NCBI GenBank assembly: GCA_911728435.2
Contig: OU452199.1
Coordinates: 8,380,860 to 8,444,859 of the forward strand
Source: Apoderus coryli
Taxonomy: Eukaryota; Arthropoda; Insecta; Coleoptera; Attelabidae
Length of the DNA stretch: 64,000 bases
Direction: 5' to 3'
The notes under the pieces were generated by a model that searched no databases, had not been told where the DNA came from, and was given only the letters and a program-made list of their open reading frames with translations. Both the position numbers and the translations under genes were made by a program. This document shows positions 11,205 to 20,964 of the stretch, in pieces. The first letter of the stretch is position 1; each line of letters starts with the position of its first letter.

Positions 11205-12166
11205 GTGTAACTGCTGAGTTTTCAATAGACGGTGGTGTGCCGCAGGGCACACTACTATCAGGCTTTTCACAGAATTCTGTAAAAAAAAAGTCAGAATGAT
11301 AAAAAATTCCGAGCTTTTTACACAATTCTGTAAAAAAAGTCAAAATGATAAAAAATTTCGAGCTTTTTACACAATTCTGTAAAAAAGGAGAGAATGATAA
11401 TAAATTCCGATATTTTTTTACAGAATTCTGCAAAAAAGTCAGAATGATAAAAAAATTGCGGGTTTTTTTATAGAATTCTGTAAAAATTGTCAGAATGATA
11501 AAAAATTAGGGTTTTTTTTAGATAAATTCTGCAAAAAAATCCAAATGTTACAAAATTCCGAACTTTTTACAGAACTCAGTCTAGTGGTGTGTCTCATCTG
11601 CTGAATTTTCAATGAAATGTGGCGTGCCGCAGGGCACATTACTATCAAACTTTTCACAGAATTCTGTAAAAAAAAGTCGGAATGATAAAAAATTTCGAGC
11701 TTTTTGAGAATTCTGTAAAAAAAGTCAGAATGCTAAAAAATTCCGAGTTTTTTATATAGAATTCTACAAAAAAAAGTCGAAATGATAAAAATTGCGAATT
11801 TTTTACAGAATTCTGCAAAAAAAAATCAGAATGTTAAAAAATTCTGAGTTTTTTATATAGAATTTTATAAAAAAAGTCAGAATGATAAAAATTGCGAGTT
11901 TGTTACAGAATTCTGAAAAACAATCAGAATGTTAAAAAATTCCGAGCCTTTTTCAGAATTCTGTAAAAAAAGTCGGGATGATAAAAAAATTCCGAGTTTT
12001 TTATATAGAATTCTACAAAAATAGTCAGAATGATAAACAGTTGCGAGTTTTTTATAGAATTCTGCAAAAAAAAAATCAGAATGTTAAAAATTTCCGTGCT
12101 TTTTACGGAATTCTGTAAAAAAAAGTCAGAATGATAACAAATTCCGAGCTTTTTACGGTGTAGAAG
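11205..12166 (+). repeat. Minisatellite of 16 palindromic units, seeded in RT sequence
   Basis: Sixteen units of about 48-52 bp each carry the pattern GAATTCTG, an A-run, GTCAGAATGATAAAAAA, TTCCGAGC, then a T-run with ACA. The junction of two units makes an 11-bp-arm palindrome, TTTTTACAGA/TCTGTAAAAA. The array has two higher-order blocks. Each starts with an RT-like piece encoding GGVPQGTLLSGF (at about 11225) or CGVPQGTLLSNF (at about 11615), the PQG motif next to the RT active site. The units therefore arose in, or beside, a retrotransposon copy and were expanded together with that piece at least once. Confidence 0.85.
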
Positions 12167-12281
12167 TAATATCTAATAATATAATATGCAAATTATACCT
12201 TTCTTAAAGGCTATCCGGCATAAAATAACTATAAGAATATTAATTTTATTCCAGTTTTACTATGTAAGTACAGGTAATATA

Positions 12282-12622
12282 CAGGGTGGTCCAACGAAAA
12301 GTTTGCACCTAGCTTTTCTCTTTTTTTTTGTAGTCGAATGCGAAAATGCTCGGACACGTCGATTTTGCTTTTGAGGGGGACACATTTTAAACATATTTTT
12401 CGATCTGCGCCTTTAACCCCCTAGCGGGGGTGAGTAACAACCCTAAAATTTTAAATGGAAAGAGGGGTCTAATGACATATCATTTGAAAGGACACAAAAT
12501 TGTCTTTCTAATGATACCCTATTTGTCGAATTTTACTAAAACAGTTAATACGAAAACGACTTTAAAGACATTAAGCCGATAATTTTGGTATTACTGAGAA
12601 ATACAAATAAGTTTTAATTATT
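12282..12622 (+). repeat. Left TIR of copy 1
   Basis: About 341 bp, the inverted match of 14030-14369. It differs from the right arm by the length of a T-run near 12321-12329 (nine T) and by C at 12594. Confidence 0.92.
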
Positions 12623-12851
12623 ACGACTGAAAACAACTACAATCATTTCTAAATTATTTACTTTGAAGAAAAACGGGATTTCAAAAACACTATCTTATTT
12701 ATCAGAACTAAATTCCTCACTAATCGTTTGCGTTTTTTGTTGAAATAAAAACTGCAGATACGTGTAGGAAAAGAATTTACACCGTTTATTTTAGTCTTTT
12801 CATTGATTCAGTTTGGTTGCTTCTCAAGTTATTTTACTTTTACCGTACAAA

Positions 12852-13925
12852 ATGATTTATTCCATTCTAGAACGAGTTGAAATTGTTAAACTTTATTTTC
12901 AAAATAATAGTAGTGCTAGACTTACGGCTCGCTTATTTAATGAGAGACATCCCGATAAAAATGTGAATGATGTGTACGTTGGCAAGTTAGTTAAAAAGTT
13001 TGTAGATACCGGATCTGTCTGTAATGTAAAACACCAGCCGCAGAAACCGATCAGAAATGAAGCTGTGGAAGTCGCTGTTTTAGGGCATGTTGAAATGGAT
13101 CATAGTCAAAGTACCCGTCAACTAGCTGAAGCCTCAGGTGTCTCCCGTTCGTCCATAATACGAATTTTAAAAGCGTACAAATTTCATCCGTACAAAATCA
13201 AATTAGTACAGGAACTAAATGAGGATGATCCTGATAGAAGGCTGCAATTTTGTGAAGTAATGAGCCAGCGTTTAATTGAAGATCCGCAATTATTATTTAA
13301 CATTTGTTTTTCCGACGAATGCACATTTTATTTGAATGGAGCTGTAAATAGGCACAATTGCCGTTACTGGGATGACAGTAACCCACATTTATTCCGTGAG
13401 GTTCATACCCAGTATCCTCAAAAAATAAACGTCTGGTGTGGCATATTAGGAAATCATATTATAGGACCACTTTTTATTCCTGGAAATTTAACTGGTGAAG
13501 TGTACCTAAACATGCTTGAAGACACAATTGATCCTTTAATAACACAAATAATAGAAGATGACCAAAATCATACTGCTGATCGGCTTTATTTCCAGCAAGA
13601 TGGAGCACCTCCGCACTATGTGGCTCCTGTAAGACAGTTCTTAGATGACCGGTTCCCTGGACGGTGGATTGGAAGGAGGGGCCCAATTGAATGGCCTGCC
13701 AGGTCACCGGATTTATCGCCTTTAGACTTTTTTCTTTGGGGGCACTTAAAAAATAAATGTTTTGCCACGAAGCCCGAGTCCATAGAAGATCTTCGCCAAC
13801 GCATTACAGAAGAGTGCAGAAACATAACACCTGACATGCTACAAAATGTTAGAAATAGATTTGAACAAAATCTGTATTATTGTATGGAATCAAATGGGTC
13901 ACATTTTCAACATTTGTTAATGTAA
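12852..13925 (+). CDS. Mariner-like transposase (DUF4817 type), copy 1
   Basis: This 357-residue protein should cut and paste its own element from the nucleus. The ATG at 12852 is preferred. An open frame continues upstream to a TTG at 12813, but TTG is not a normal start in an animal gene. Residues 1-110 are the DNA-binding half: a helix-turn-helix beginning ERVEIVKLYFQNN with ARLFNERHP, and a second helical unit STRQLAEASGVSRSSIIRIL. The catalytic domain follows, with D155 in CFSDE, D250 in QQDGAPPH and D287 in RSPDLSPLDFFLWG. Thirty-six residues separate the second and third aspartates, more than in DD34D mariners. VWCGI and GRRGPIEWP motifs fit the family. There are no introns, stops or frameshifts. 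It differs from copy 2 at residue 35 (D here, N there) and 136 (V here, A there). Confidence 0.95.
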   Translation: MIYSILERVEIVKLYFQNNSSARLTARLFNERHPDKNVNDVYVGKLVKKFVDTGSVCNVKHQPQKPIRNEAVEVAVLGHVEMDHSQSTRQLAEASGVSRSSIIRILKAYKFHPYKIKLVQELNEDDPDRRLQFCEVMSQRLIEDPQLLFNICFSDECTFYLNGAVNRHNCRYWDDSNPHLFREVHTQYPQKINVWCGILGNHIIGPLFIPGNLTGEVYLNMLEDTIDPLITQIIEDDQNHTADRLYFQQDGAPPHYVAPVRQFLDDRFPGRWIGRRGPIEWPARSPDLSPLDFFLWGHLKNKCFATKPESIEDLRQRITEECRNITPDMLQNVRNRFEQNLYYCMESNGSHFQHLLM

Positions 13926-14029
13926 CGTTTTAATAAATCAATTTAACAGCTTGTTTACTTTTTTTACAAAGCAATGTTAAAACTAACAAACATTGGAATG
14001 TACTAACGATTGCAGGTGTTTTCACTCGC

Positions 14030-14369
14030 AATAATTAAAACTTATTTGTATTTCTCATTAATACCAAAATTATCGGCTTAATGTCTTTAAAGTCGTTTTC
14101 GTATTAACTGTTTTAGTAAAATTCGACAAATAGGGTATCATTAGAAAGACAATTTTGTGTCCTTTCAAATGATATGTCATTAGACCCCTCTTTCCATTTA
14201 AAATTTTAGGGTTGTTACTCACCCCCGCTAGGGGGTTAAAGGCGCAGATCGAAAAATATGTTTAAAATGTGTCCCCCTCAAAAGCAAAATCGACGTGTCC
14301 GAGCATTTTCGCATTCGACTACAAAAAAAAGAGAAAAGCTAGGTGCAAACTTTTCGTTGGACCACCCTG
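14030..14369 (-). repeat. Right TIR of copy 1
   Basis: Inverted match of 12282-12622. The inner edge begins AATAATTAAAAC and the outer end is GGACCACCCTG. Confidence 0.92.
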
Positions 14370-14371
14370 TA

Positions 14372-15121
14372 TATAAATTATGAAGTGTTGCACAGTTTAT
14401 CACAAATAGTGGTTTGAACATGCACGATGTAGTTTTAAGAACAGGCAGAAAAGGGAAAAATCTGGAATAAATAGATAAAATAAATACAGAAATAGTAACC
14501 CAAAATTATTACAATTAACATCATATAGAAGGCAGCCTGAAGAAAACGAAATAGAGAACATTTGTTTGTATATCATAATGTTTTTATGAATACCAGGAGA
14601 CAACAGCTTACTGAATGACCTTGATAAAATTCTCTATAGTGGAATAGGAGGACCGTGATTTCCTATAGAATATACCCTTATTGTCGTGTGGTTATGATGA
14701 TTCGATGATATAGTGAGTTTATTTGTCCAACAACTTTTATTTTTAAAAATGCAAGGTCTGAAGCCTGCCAATAACGCTGTTCGTTGTAAATTGGTAGAAT
14801 ATCAACTTTTTAAAACTCGTTATACTGAGGGGCTAAATCCTCCACAGTGTTTCTCCATGGTTTAATAACAAAAACAATACATTGCGGGCTGCTGTCCATG
14901 TAAAAATGGTTTAGATAAAAATCTCGATATTTTTGGACTTGAAACACAAAATTCTTATGTATACGCATGCGTTAAAAAACTATACAAATATTTTTGGATC
15001 ATTTTATGTTAAATCACAACGGTTAGTCTTATTATTTGGCTTATTATCATAATGTACCCAATATTTGGTAATTGTGTGACGATTATTTCGATTATTAATT
15101 TTAACAGTGATATTAGTGGGC
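14372..15121. other. Intergenic sequence
   Basis: I see no coding or repeat structure that I can support between the transposon and the duplicated host sequence that precedes the next RT. Confidence 0.5.
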
Positions 15122-15221
15122 AGCTCCTTGTCGATCTACCAACTAGACTGAAACTGTCACACGATTCCGAAAAAACAAATTCTCTGGTAAAGCCCATCAT
15201 GATTCGGATTCTGCATATTAT

Positions 15222-16650
15222 ATTAAATATAAAATTATATAAAAAACTATAGACCTATATCATTGTTGAGTGTGCTTTCTAAAATTATCGAGAAAGTCGT
15301 ATCTGACCGTATTACAAGTTTCCTAAATAATAATGGTTTATATTCAAAGGAACAGCATGGGTTTAGGGCACGTCACTCCACAGAAACAGCGGTGGCTGAC
15401 TTCATACAGTATGTGTATGATTACTTGGATGCAAATCGGTATGTGACCTCACAAGTGCATTCGATACCATAGATATTTCTTTTGTTGGTCGAAAATTGTC
15501 AAATCTCTGTATAAGGGGTAACATAAACGACTGGATTATTTCTTACCCAAGTGACAGACAATTAATTGTTAAAATTGGTAACTCTTTTTCTAGAAAATAT
15601 AACATTGACATAGGTATCCCTCAGGGAAGTGTCCTCGGACCCCTGATATTTTTGCTATATGTGAATGAACTACCGAATGAGATAAATACTGGAAAGGTTT
15701 GCATGTTTGCGGATGATACGTCAATAGCAATATCGGCATTAAACATGCAGGAATTAGAAAGCAAAACTAATAATATATTAAAAACCTTTAGTCAATGGTG
15801 CTTCAAAAACAAATGAATTATAAATGGGGAAAAAACATCTTGCATTATGTTTAGAACGAAAATCAGAGACATTACGTTCGACTTAAATTTACACCTAAAC
15901 TCACATCCTATAGAAATCACTGAAAAATCAAAATTCCTGGGTATAATGTTGGATGAAAACCTGAGTTGGTCTCAGCATATAGGTCAACTGTGTTCGGAGC
16001 TTAGCCGTGTGTGCTTTGCTGTGTCGGTCCTTAGGAATTCTTTACATACAGGGGCTCTTTTATGTGTTTATTATGCACTTGCATACTCTAGATTGTCGTA
16101 TGGTGTTATCGCGTGGGGTCAAAGTGTGGATATACAGCGTGTGTTTGTTCTGCAGAAGAGAATTCTGCGGGTCGTTTTTGGTTTGGGGCGTTTGGAATCT
16201 TGTAGAGAAACGTTTAGAAAACATAAAATATTAACTCTATCATCTGTGTATATATATAATATAGGGCTTCATGTGTATCGAATGAAAATTGAGTTAAAAA
16301 GACCTACTCACAACTACTCAACTAGAAATAGAGATAACATCTACATAGATAAATATAACCTTACAATGTTCAGGAAGTCGCCTATATGTGCAGGTTCTTA
16401 CGTTTTTAATAAAATACCTGATGAAATAAAAAGCTCGAGATTTTTTGAGTGACAAGTGTTATTATAGTTTGTCCGATTTTTTTGATTCTTAAGCTGACAG
16501 TACTTTTATTTAAATGTTGTTCTGTGTTCTTTGTATGTATTTCGGGTTTTGTTTATCCTTTATTTGTTAAATTGTAATTATAATAATGTATTGTGTGTAA
16601 TGACGACCCTATCCAATCATAAGGTTGGCGTGAGGTGTAAATAAATAAAT
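15222..16650 (+). mobile_element. 5'-truncated non-LTR retrotransposon with target-site duplication
   Basis: The element lies between two copies of a 14-bp sequence, ATTCTGCATATTAT (15208-15221) and ATTCTGTATATTAT (16651-16664), with one mismatch. The 3' end is a short TAAATAAATAAAT tail. It starts inside the RT domain, the usual outcome of incomplete target-primed reverse transcription. The empty counterpart at about 17085 supports these limits. Confidence 0.85.
15242..16452 (+). pseudogene. Jockey/CR1-group RT, two lesions
   Basis: Frames in order: KNYRPISLLSVLSKIIEK (RT block 1), HGFRARHSTETAVADF, CDLTSAFDTID (catalytic D), IPQGSVLGPLIFLLYVNELP, FADDTSIAI (catalytic DD), SKFLGIMLDENLSWSQHI, then the C-terminal region SRLSYGVIAWG, LQKRILRVVFGL and FRKHKILTLSSVYIYN. 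A frameshift just before CDLTSAFDT (about 15445) and a TGA at about 15814 interrupt an otherwise readable protein. It ends at a stop after SSRFFE. ORF1, the endonuclease and the first part of RT are absent. It is one of the better-preserved RTs here, so it is fairly young, but it is inactive. Confidence 0.85.
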
Positions 16651-17155
16651 ATTCTGTATATTATGCTTATCCTAACTTCTAAACATTTTGAAAGTTTATA
16701 AGCGAAACCAATAAATTATTAATATATAGGTAATTTGATGAAAAAAACTTGTTGACGTGCTTATGTGCCATGGAAACTGCTGATTCTTTTGTCATCTCAG
16801 CGAACTTTGCAATAATTTTTAATTTTTTTGTTGCTTCATTTAATAAAGCATTATTGCATTATTTCTTTGAAAGCCGTGTTTTTCCTTTCAGAATACAGAT
16901 ATCGGTATGAATCAAAAAACAAGTTGTTCAGAAAACATGGGGCTTCAAAAGGCAGTGTATTATTTCGTTTACTAAATATAACAGTAATAGTAGAGGTTAG
17001 ATCCTTAAGGATCTCTAGCTATCACACGATTCCGAAAAAACAAATTTTCTCTTAAAGCGCATCATCATTCTGAAGCAGCACATTCTGTAAATGCCTAACT
17101 TCCAAACATTTTGAAAGTTTATAACTGAAACCCATCAATTATTAATAATAGCCAC

Positions 17156-17844
17156 ACTTGAATATATTTTATGCACTAAAGCGTCCACAACAAGAACCTG
17201 AGATACAAACTAATTAGTAAATATATTCAAACCGAACCCAACTTTATCAAAGTATGGAGGTAAGATGAAACTAATTTTCGGAGCAGTTGGAACATAAAAC
17301 ATCGTGACCAACGAGCTAAAGAAAATTAATGTCTACTCAAACTGAAACCATTGATATCGATTTTGTCTTTCACAAGTTATTTGTCTATCAAATTCAGATA
17401 CTGCCGTATATAGCATAGAATACCGACAGTCAGCTTGCTTGCGATGGTCAATAACTTAGTGAGTAAGATGCAGACTGAAGTCTTACTCTGATCCTTAAGT
17501 TATTGGTGACAATTCCATGCTCTTATACACTAAAGACTAAAAGTCACGCACAAATTCGATAAACTGTGAAGAAAACATTTTTGGAAACTCCTAAAATCAT
17601 TACGTTTGGTAACATCTTCATCATTGCTGAAGTACATGCCTTATTCTCTGTTTTAAATTTTCAATACTCTTTGGCTTATTTACATACACGACCTAGCGCC
17701 TCCGCCAAATTTGTAAAGGCGCGTTTTTTTCCTGAGAGACGGTTTCGGTGCTATTCGGTCTTTCTCGGGCGCCAGTCCTTTATTTTAAAGTGTAAAGGAC
17801 AACCCTGTATTGCTGCGGGCAGTTAGCCGAAGAAATGATTGTCT
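17156..17844. other. Intergenic sequence with a hairpin and a PBS-like site
   Basis: An imperfect inverted repeat lies at 17447-17507 (CAATAACTTAGTGAGTAAG against CTTACTCTGATCCTTAAGTTATTG). On the minus strand at about 17775, GGACTGGCGCCCGAG resembles an LTR-retrotransposon primer-binding site. It lies downstream of the Gypsy RNase H fragment, not upstream as an intact element would require. Confidence 0.35.
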
Positions 17845-18303
17845 TTTATAGAGTAATCAGGGTAAAGTTAAGGATTTCGCAAAATTTCTTCTTTCTTGCG
17901 AACGCATCAGGGGCAGATCGGTTCGTTATCGACGGTCAAAAGCGGTTCCGATTCTTCGGTATTCTCGTTGGTTGACAGTGGTTCCCGGGACAACGCGTCG
18001 GCGATTCGGATAAGTACTCCTCTCCGGTACTTTACTTCGAAATCGTACTGTTGTAGGAACATACTCCATCCAGCGGGCGACTTAATGGAGTTAAGCCAGA
18101 GGAAAGCGGTGTCCCTACATGCTTCATACTATGGCTAGGCATTCCTTGTCTGTGACTGAGTACGGTTTTTCGGAAGACGAAAGTGATCTGCTCGCGTAAT
18201 CGATCACATGATCTCCGCCGTCTACGTGTTGTGTTAAACCTGCTCTAACTCCATTATTAGACGCGTCTGTCTGAAGAATAAATGGCTTGGACAGAGTGTA
18301 TAT
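17845..18303 (-). pseudogene. Ty3/Gypsy pol fragment, RNase H region
   Basis: The minus strand from 18300 reads SKPFILQTDASNNGVRAGLT, then VIDYASRSLSSSEKPYSVTD and KECLAIV, the start of the Ty3/Gypsy RNase H domain (TDAS carries the first acidic residue). Below 18130, in shifting frames, come LQQYDFEV, YRRGVLIRIADALSREPLS and a short acidic tail, the usual end of this RNase H with its DALSR motif. Reverse transcriptase, integrase and LTRs are not present beside it. The fragment stops at the TA where transposon copy 2 begins. The sequence beyond copy 2 does not continue it. Confidence 0.8.
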
Positions 18304-18304
18304 A

Positions 18305-18644
18305 CAGGGTGGTCCAACGAAAAGTTTGCACCTAGCTTTTCTCTTTTTTTTGTAGTCGAATGCGAAAATGCTCGGACACGTCGATTTTGCTTTTGAGGGG
18401 GACACATTTTAAACATATTTTTCGATCTGCGCCTTTAACCCCCTAGCGGGGGTGAGTAACAACCCTAAAATTTTAAATGGAAAGAGGGGTCTAATGACAT
18501 ATCATTTGAAAGGACACAAAATTGTCTTTCTAATGATACCCTATTTGTCGAATTTTACTAAAACAGTTAATACGAAAACGACTTTAAAGACATTAAGCCG
18601 ATAATTTTGGTATTAATGAGAAATACAAATAAGTTTTAATTATT
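18305..18644 (+). repeat. Left TIR of copy 2
   Basis: About 340 bp, the inverted counterpart of 20052-20391. Confidence 0.92.
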
Positions 18645-18873
18645 ACGACTGAAAACAACTACAATCATTTCTAAATTATTTACTTTGAAGAAAAACGGGA
18701 TTTCAAAAACACTATCTTATTTATCAGAACTAAATTCCTCACTAATCGTTTGCGTTTTTTGTTGAAATAAAAACTGCAGATACGTGTAGGAAAAGAATTT
18801 ACACCGTTTATTTTAGTCTTTTCATTGATTCAGTTTGGTTGCTTCTCAAGTTATTTTACTTTTACCGTACAAA

Positions 18874-19947
18874 ATGATTTATTCCATTCTAGAACGAGTT
18901 GAAATTGTTAAACTTTATTTTCAAAATAATAGTAGTGCTAGACTTACGGCTCGCTTATTTAATGAGAGACATCCCAATAAAAATGTGAATGATGTGTACG
19001 TTGGCAAGTTAGTTAAAAAGTTTGTAGATACCGGATCTGTCTGTAATGTAAAACACCAGCCGCAGAAACCGATCAGAAATGAAGCTGTGGAAGTCGCTGT
19101 TTTAGGGCATGTTGAAATGGATCATAGTCAAAGTACCCGTCAACTAGCTGAAGCCTCAGGTGTCTCCCGTTCGTCCATAATACGAATTTTAAAAGCGTAC
19201 AAATTTCATCCGTACAAAATCAAATTAGTACAGGAACTAAATGAGGATGATCCTGATAGAAGGCTGCAATTTTGTGAAGCAATGAGCCAGCGTTTAATTG
19301 AAGATCCGCAATTATTATTTAACATTTGTTTTTCCGACGAATGCACATTTTATTTGAATGGAGCTGTAAATAGGCACAATTGCCGTTACTGGGATGACAG
19401 TAACCCACATTTATTCCGTGAGGTTCATACCCAGTATCCTCAAAAAATAAACGTCTGGTGTGGCATATTAGGAAATCATATTATAGGACCACTTTTTATT
19501 CCTGGAAATTTAACTGGTGAAGTGTACCTAAACATGCTTGAAGACACAATTGATCCTTTAATAACACAAATAATAGAAGATGACCAAAATCATACTGCTG
19601 ATCGGCTTTATTTCCAGCAAGATGGAGCACCTCCGCACTATGTGGCTCCTGTAAGACAGTTCTTAGATGACCGGTTCCCTGGACGGTGGATTGGAAGGAG
19701 GGGCCCAATTGAATGGCCTGCCAGGTCACCGGATTTATCGCCTTTAGACTTTTTTCTTTGGGGGCACTTAAAAAATAAATGTTTTGCCACGAAGCCCGAG
19801 TCCATAGAAGATCTTCGCCAACGCATTACAGAAGAGTGCAGAAACATAACACCTGATATGCTACAAAATGTTAGAAATAGATTTGAACAAAATCTGTATT
19901 ATTGTATGGAATCAAATGGGTCACATTTTCAACATTTGTTAATGTAA
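18874..19947 (+). CDS. Mariner-like transposase (DUF4817 type), copy 2
   Basis: Same 357-residue transposase as at 12852, starting at the equivalent ATG and open to the end. The catalytic aspartates D155 (CFSDE), D250 (QQDGAPPH) and D287 (RSPDLSPLD) are all kept, as are the N-terminal helix-turn-helix units. It has N at residue 35 and A at residue 136 where copy 1 has D and V. Neither site is in a catalytic motif. The leader between TIR and ATG is identical to copy 1, so any promoter in the left TIR is shared. Expression is not shown. Confidence 0.95.
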   Translation: MIYSILERVEIVKLYFQNNSSARLTARLFNERHPNKNVNDVYVGKLVKKFVDTGSVCNVKHQPQKPIRNEAVEVAVLGHVEMDHSQSTRQLAEASGVSRSSIIRILKAYKFHPYKIKLVQELNEDDPDRRLQFCEAMSQRLIEDPQLLFNICFSDECTFYLNGAVNRHNCRYWDDSNPHLFREVHTQYPQKINVWCGILGNHIIGPLFIPGNLTGEVYLNMLEDTIDPLITQIIEDDQNHTADRLYFQQDGAPPHYVAPVRQFLDDRFPGRWIGRRGPIEWPARSPDLSPLDFFLWGHLKNKCFATKPESIEDLRQRITEECRNITPDMLQNVRNRFEQNLYYCMESNGSHFQHLLM

Positions 19948-20051
19948 CGTTTTAATAAATCAATTTAACAGCTTGTTTACTTTTTTTACAAAGCAATGTT
20001 AAAACTAACAAACATTGGAATGTACTAACGATTGCAGGTGTTTTCACTCGC

Positions 20052-20391
20052 AATAATTAAAACTTATTTGTATTTCTCATTAATACCAAAATTATCGGCT
20101 TAATGTCTTTAAAGTCGTTTTCGTATTAACTGTTTTAGTAAAATTCGACAAATAGGGTATCATTAGAAAGACAATTTTGTGTCCTTTCAAATGATATGTC
20201 ATTAGACCCCTCTTTCCATTTAAAATTTTAGGGTTGTTACTCACCCCCGCTAGGGGGTTAAAGGCGCAGATCGAAAAATATGTTTAAAATGTGTCCCCCT
20301 CAAAAGCAAAATCGACGTGTCCGAGCATTTTCGCATTCGACTACAAAAAAAAGAGAAAAGCTAGGTGCGAACTTTTCGTTGGACCACCCTG
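20052..20391 (-). repeat. Right TIR of copy 2
   Basis: Inverted match of 18305-18644, with one private change (GGTGCGAAC rather than GGTGCAAAC) near its outer end. Confidence 0.92.
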
Positions 20392-20393
20392 TA

Positions 20394-20957
20394 TACTTAT
20401 ATTATAATATGTTAATTACAATTGAAATTTCTATCTATTTTTCTTTATAAGACCTACTTATATCGAATAATAACCACTGTACCAATTAGAAAAGTTTTTC
20501 TATAGGTTTCAAGTTCAAAAAGCTCAACTTTTTGCCCATAAAATCATCATTTTAATTAAAATAGCATTCATATTTCACATTCAATTGGGATAGTGGTAAA
20601 GAAAATTTGTAACTAAGGTAAAATGAAACGCCTTTAATATAATACCCTGTTTCAGTAGATATCTGGGATTTCTTTTGATTATAAAAACCTCCGTAAAATA
20701 TTAATTAGCCCCGTGCAAATTTTAATGAACTTGGAAAAAGTGAGTTTTTTCAAATGAGTGAATAATATTTATAGAGAATTGTGGTAATAATATAGTGAAT
20801 TTTTTATATTTAGAAAAACAATAACTCCATAAAAATGGATATACTACTTTGGGTCTCAGTATTCTTAGCCTAAAGTCATTGAAAATTGAAGTGAGATTCT
20901 ATCTTTGTCTCTATTATGTGGCAATAAAATTGATATTATACAAACAATTCTTCTGGA
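20394..20957. other. A+T-rich intergenic sequence
   Basis: Nothing coding is seen. ATACCCTGTTTC near 20642 loosely resembles a mariner-type terminus but has no partner. Confidence 0.45.
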
Positions 20958-20964
20958 TAGATAC

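Larger units (their letters stand above)
12282..14369 (+). mobile_element. Intact mariner/Tc1-superfamily transposon, copy 1
   Basis: A 2088-bp element with TIRs of about 340 bp beginning CAGGGTGGTCC and ending GGACCACCCTG. It is flanked by TA at 12280-12281 and 14370-14371, the superfamily's target duplication. It contains one uninterrupted transposase gene. Copy 2 (18305-20391) differs at only six places that I can see, so both are recent arrivals. The long TIRs are unusual beside the short ends of classical mariners. Confidence 0.95.
15122..17155 (+). repeat. Locally duplicated sequence, one copy split by a retrotransposon
   Basis: The flanks of the RT element (15155-15221 on the left, with CACACGATTCCGAAAAAAC; 16651-16735 on the right, with AACATTTTGAAAGTTTATAA) lie side by side, uninterrupted, at about 17017-17155. 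This locates the RT insertion point and shows that a direct duplication of at least 140 bp pre-dates the insertion, or that two copies of a dispersed repeat lie close together. Confidence 0.7.
18305..20391 (+). mobile_element. Intact mariner/Tc1-superfamily transposon, copy 2
   Basis: 2087 bp, TA-flanked (18303-18304 and 20392-20393), with TIRs at 18305-18644 and 20052-20391. It is almost identical to copy 1. Differences seen: an eight-T instead of nine-T run near the left end, A for C at 18616, two amino-acid changes, one silent change near the 3' end of the gene, and G for A at about 20369 in the right TIR. It lies at the edge of a Gypsy fragment. Confidence 0.95.

Noticed and set aside
11205..12166. 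CRISPR-like array of regularly spaced palindromes
   Set aside because: The units are contiguous and diverged along their whole length, there are no unique spacers or cas genes, and the DNA is eukaryotic. It is a minisatellite.
12813..12851. Upstream extension of the transposase frame starting at TTG
   Set aside because: TTG is not a plausible start in an animal nuclear gene. The in-frame ATG at 12852 begins right before the conserved helix-turn-helix. The same holds at 18835 for copy 2.
13474..13837. Minus-strand open frames inside the transposase genes (also 19496-19847)
   Set aside because: They are antisense shadows of the real coding strand, identical in both copies only because the elements are identical.
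17765..17785. Primer-binding-site-like TGGCGCCCGAG suggesting an intact LTR retrotransposon
   Set aside because: It lies on the wrong side of the RNase H fragment for an intact element, and no paired LTRs are visible.
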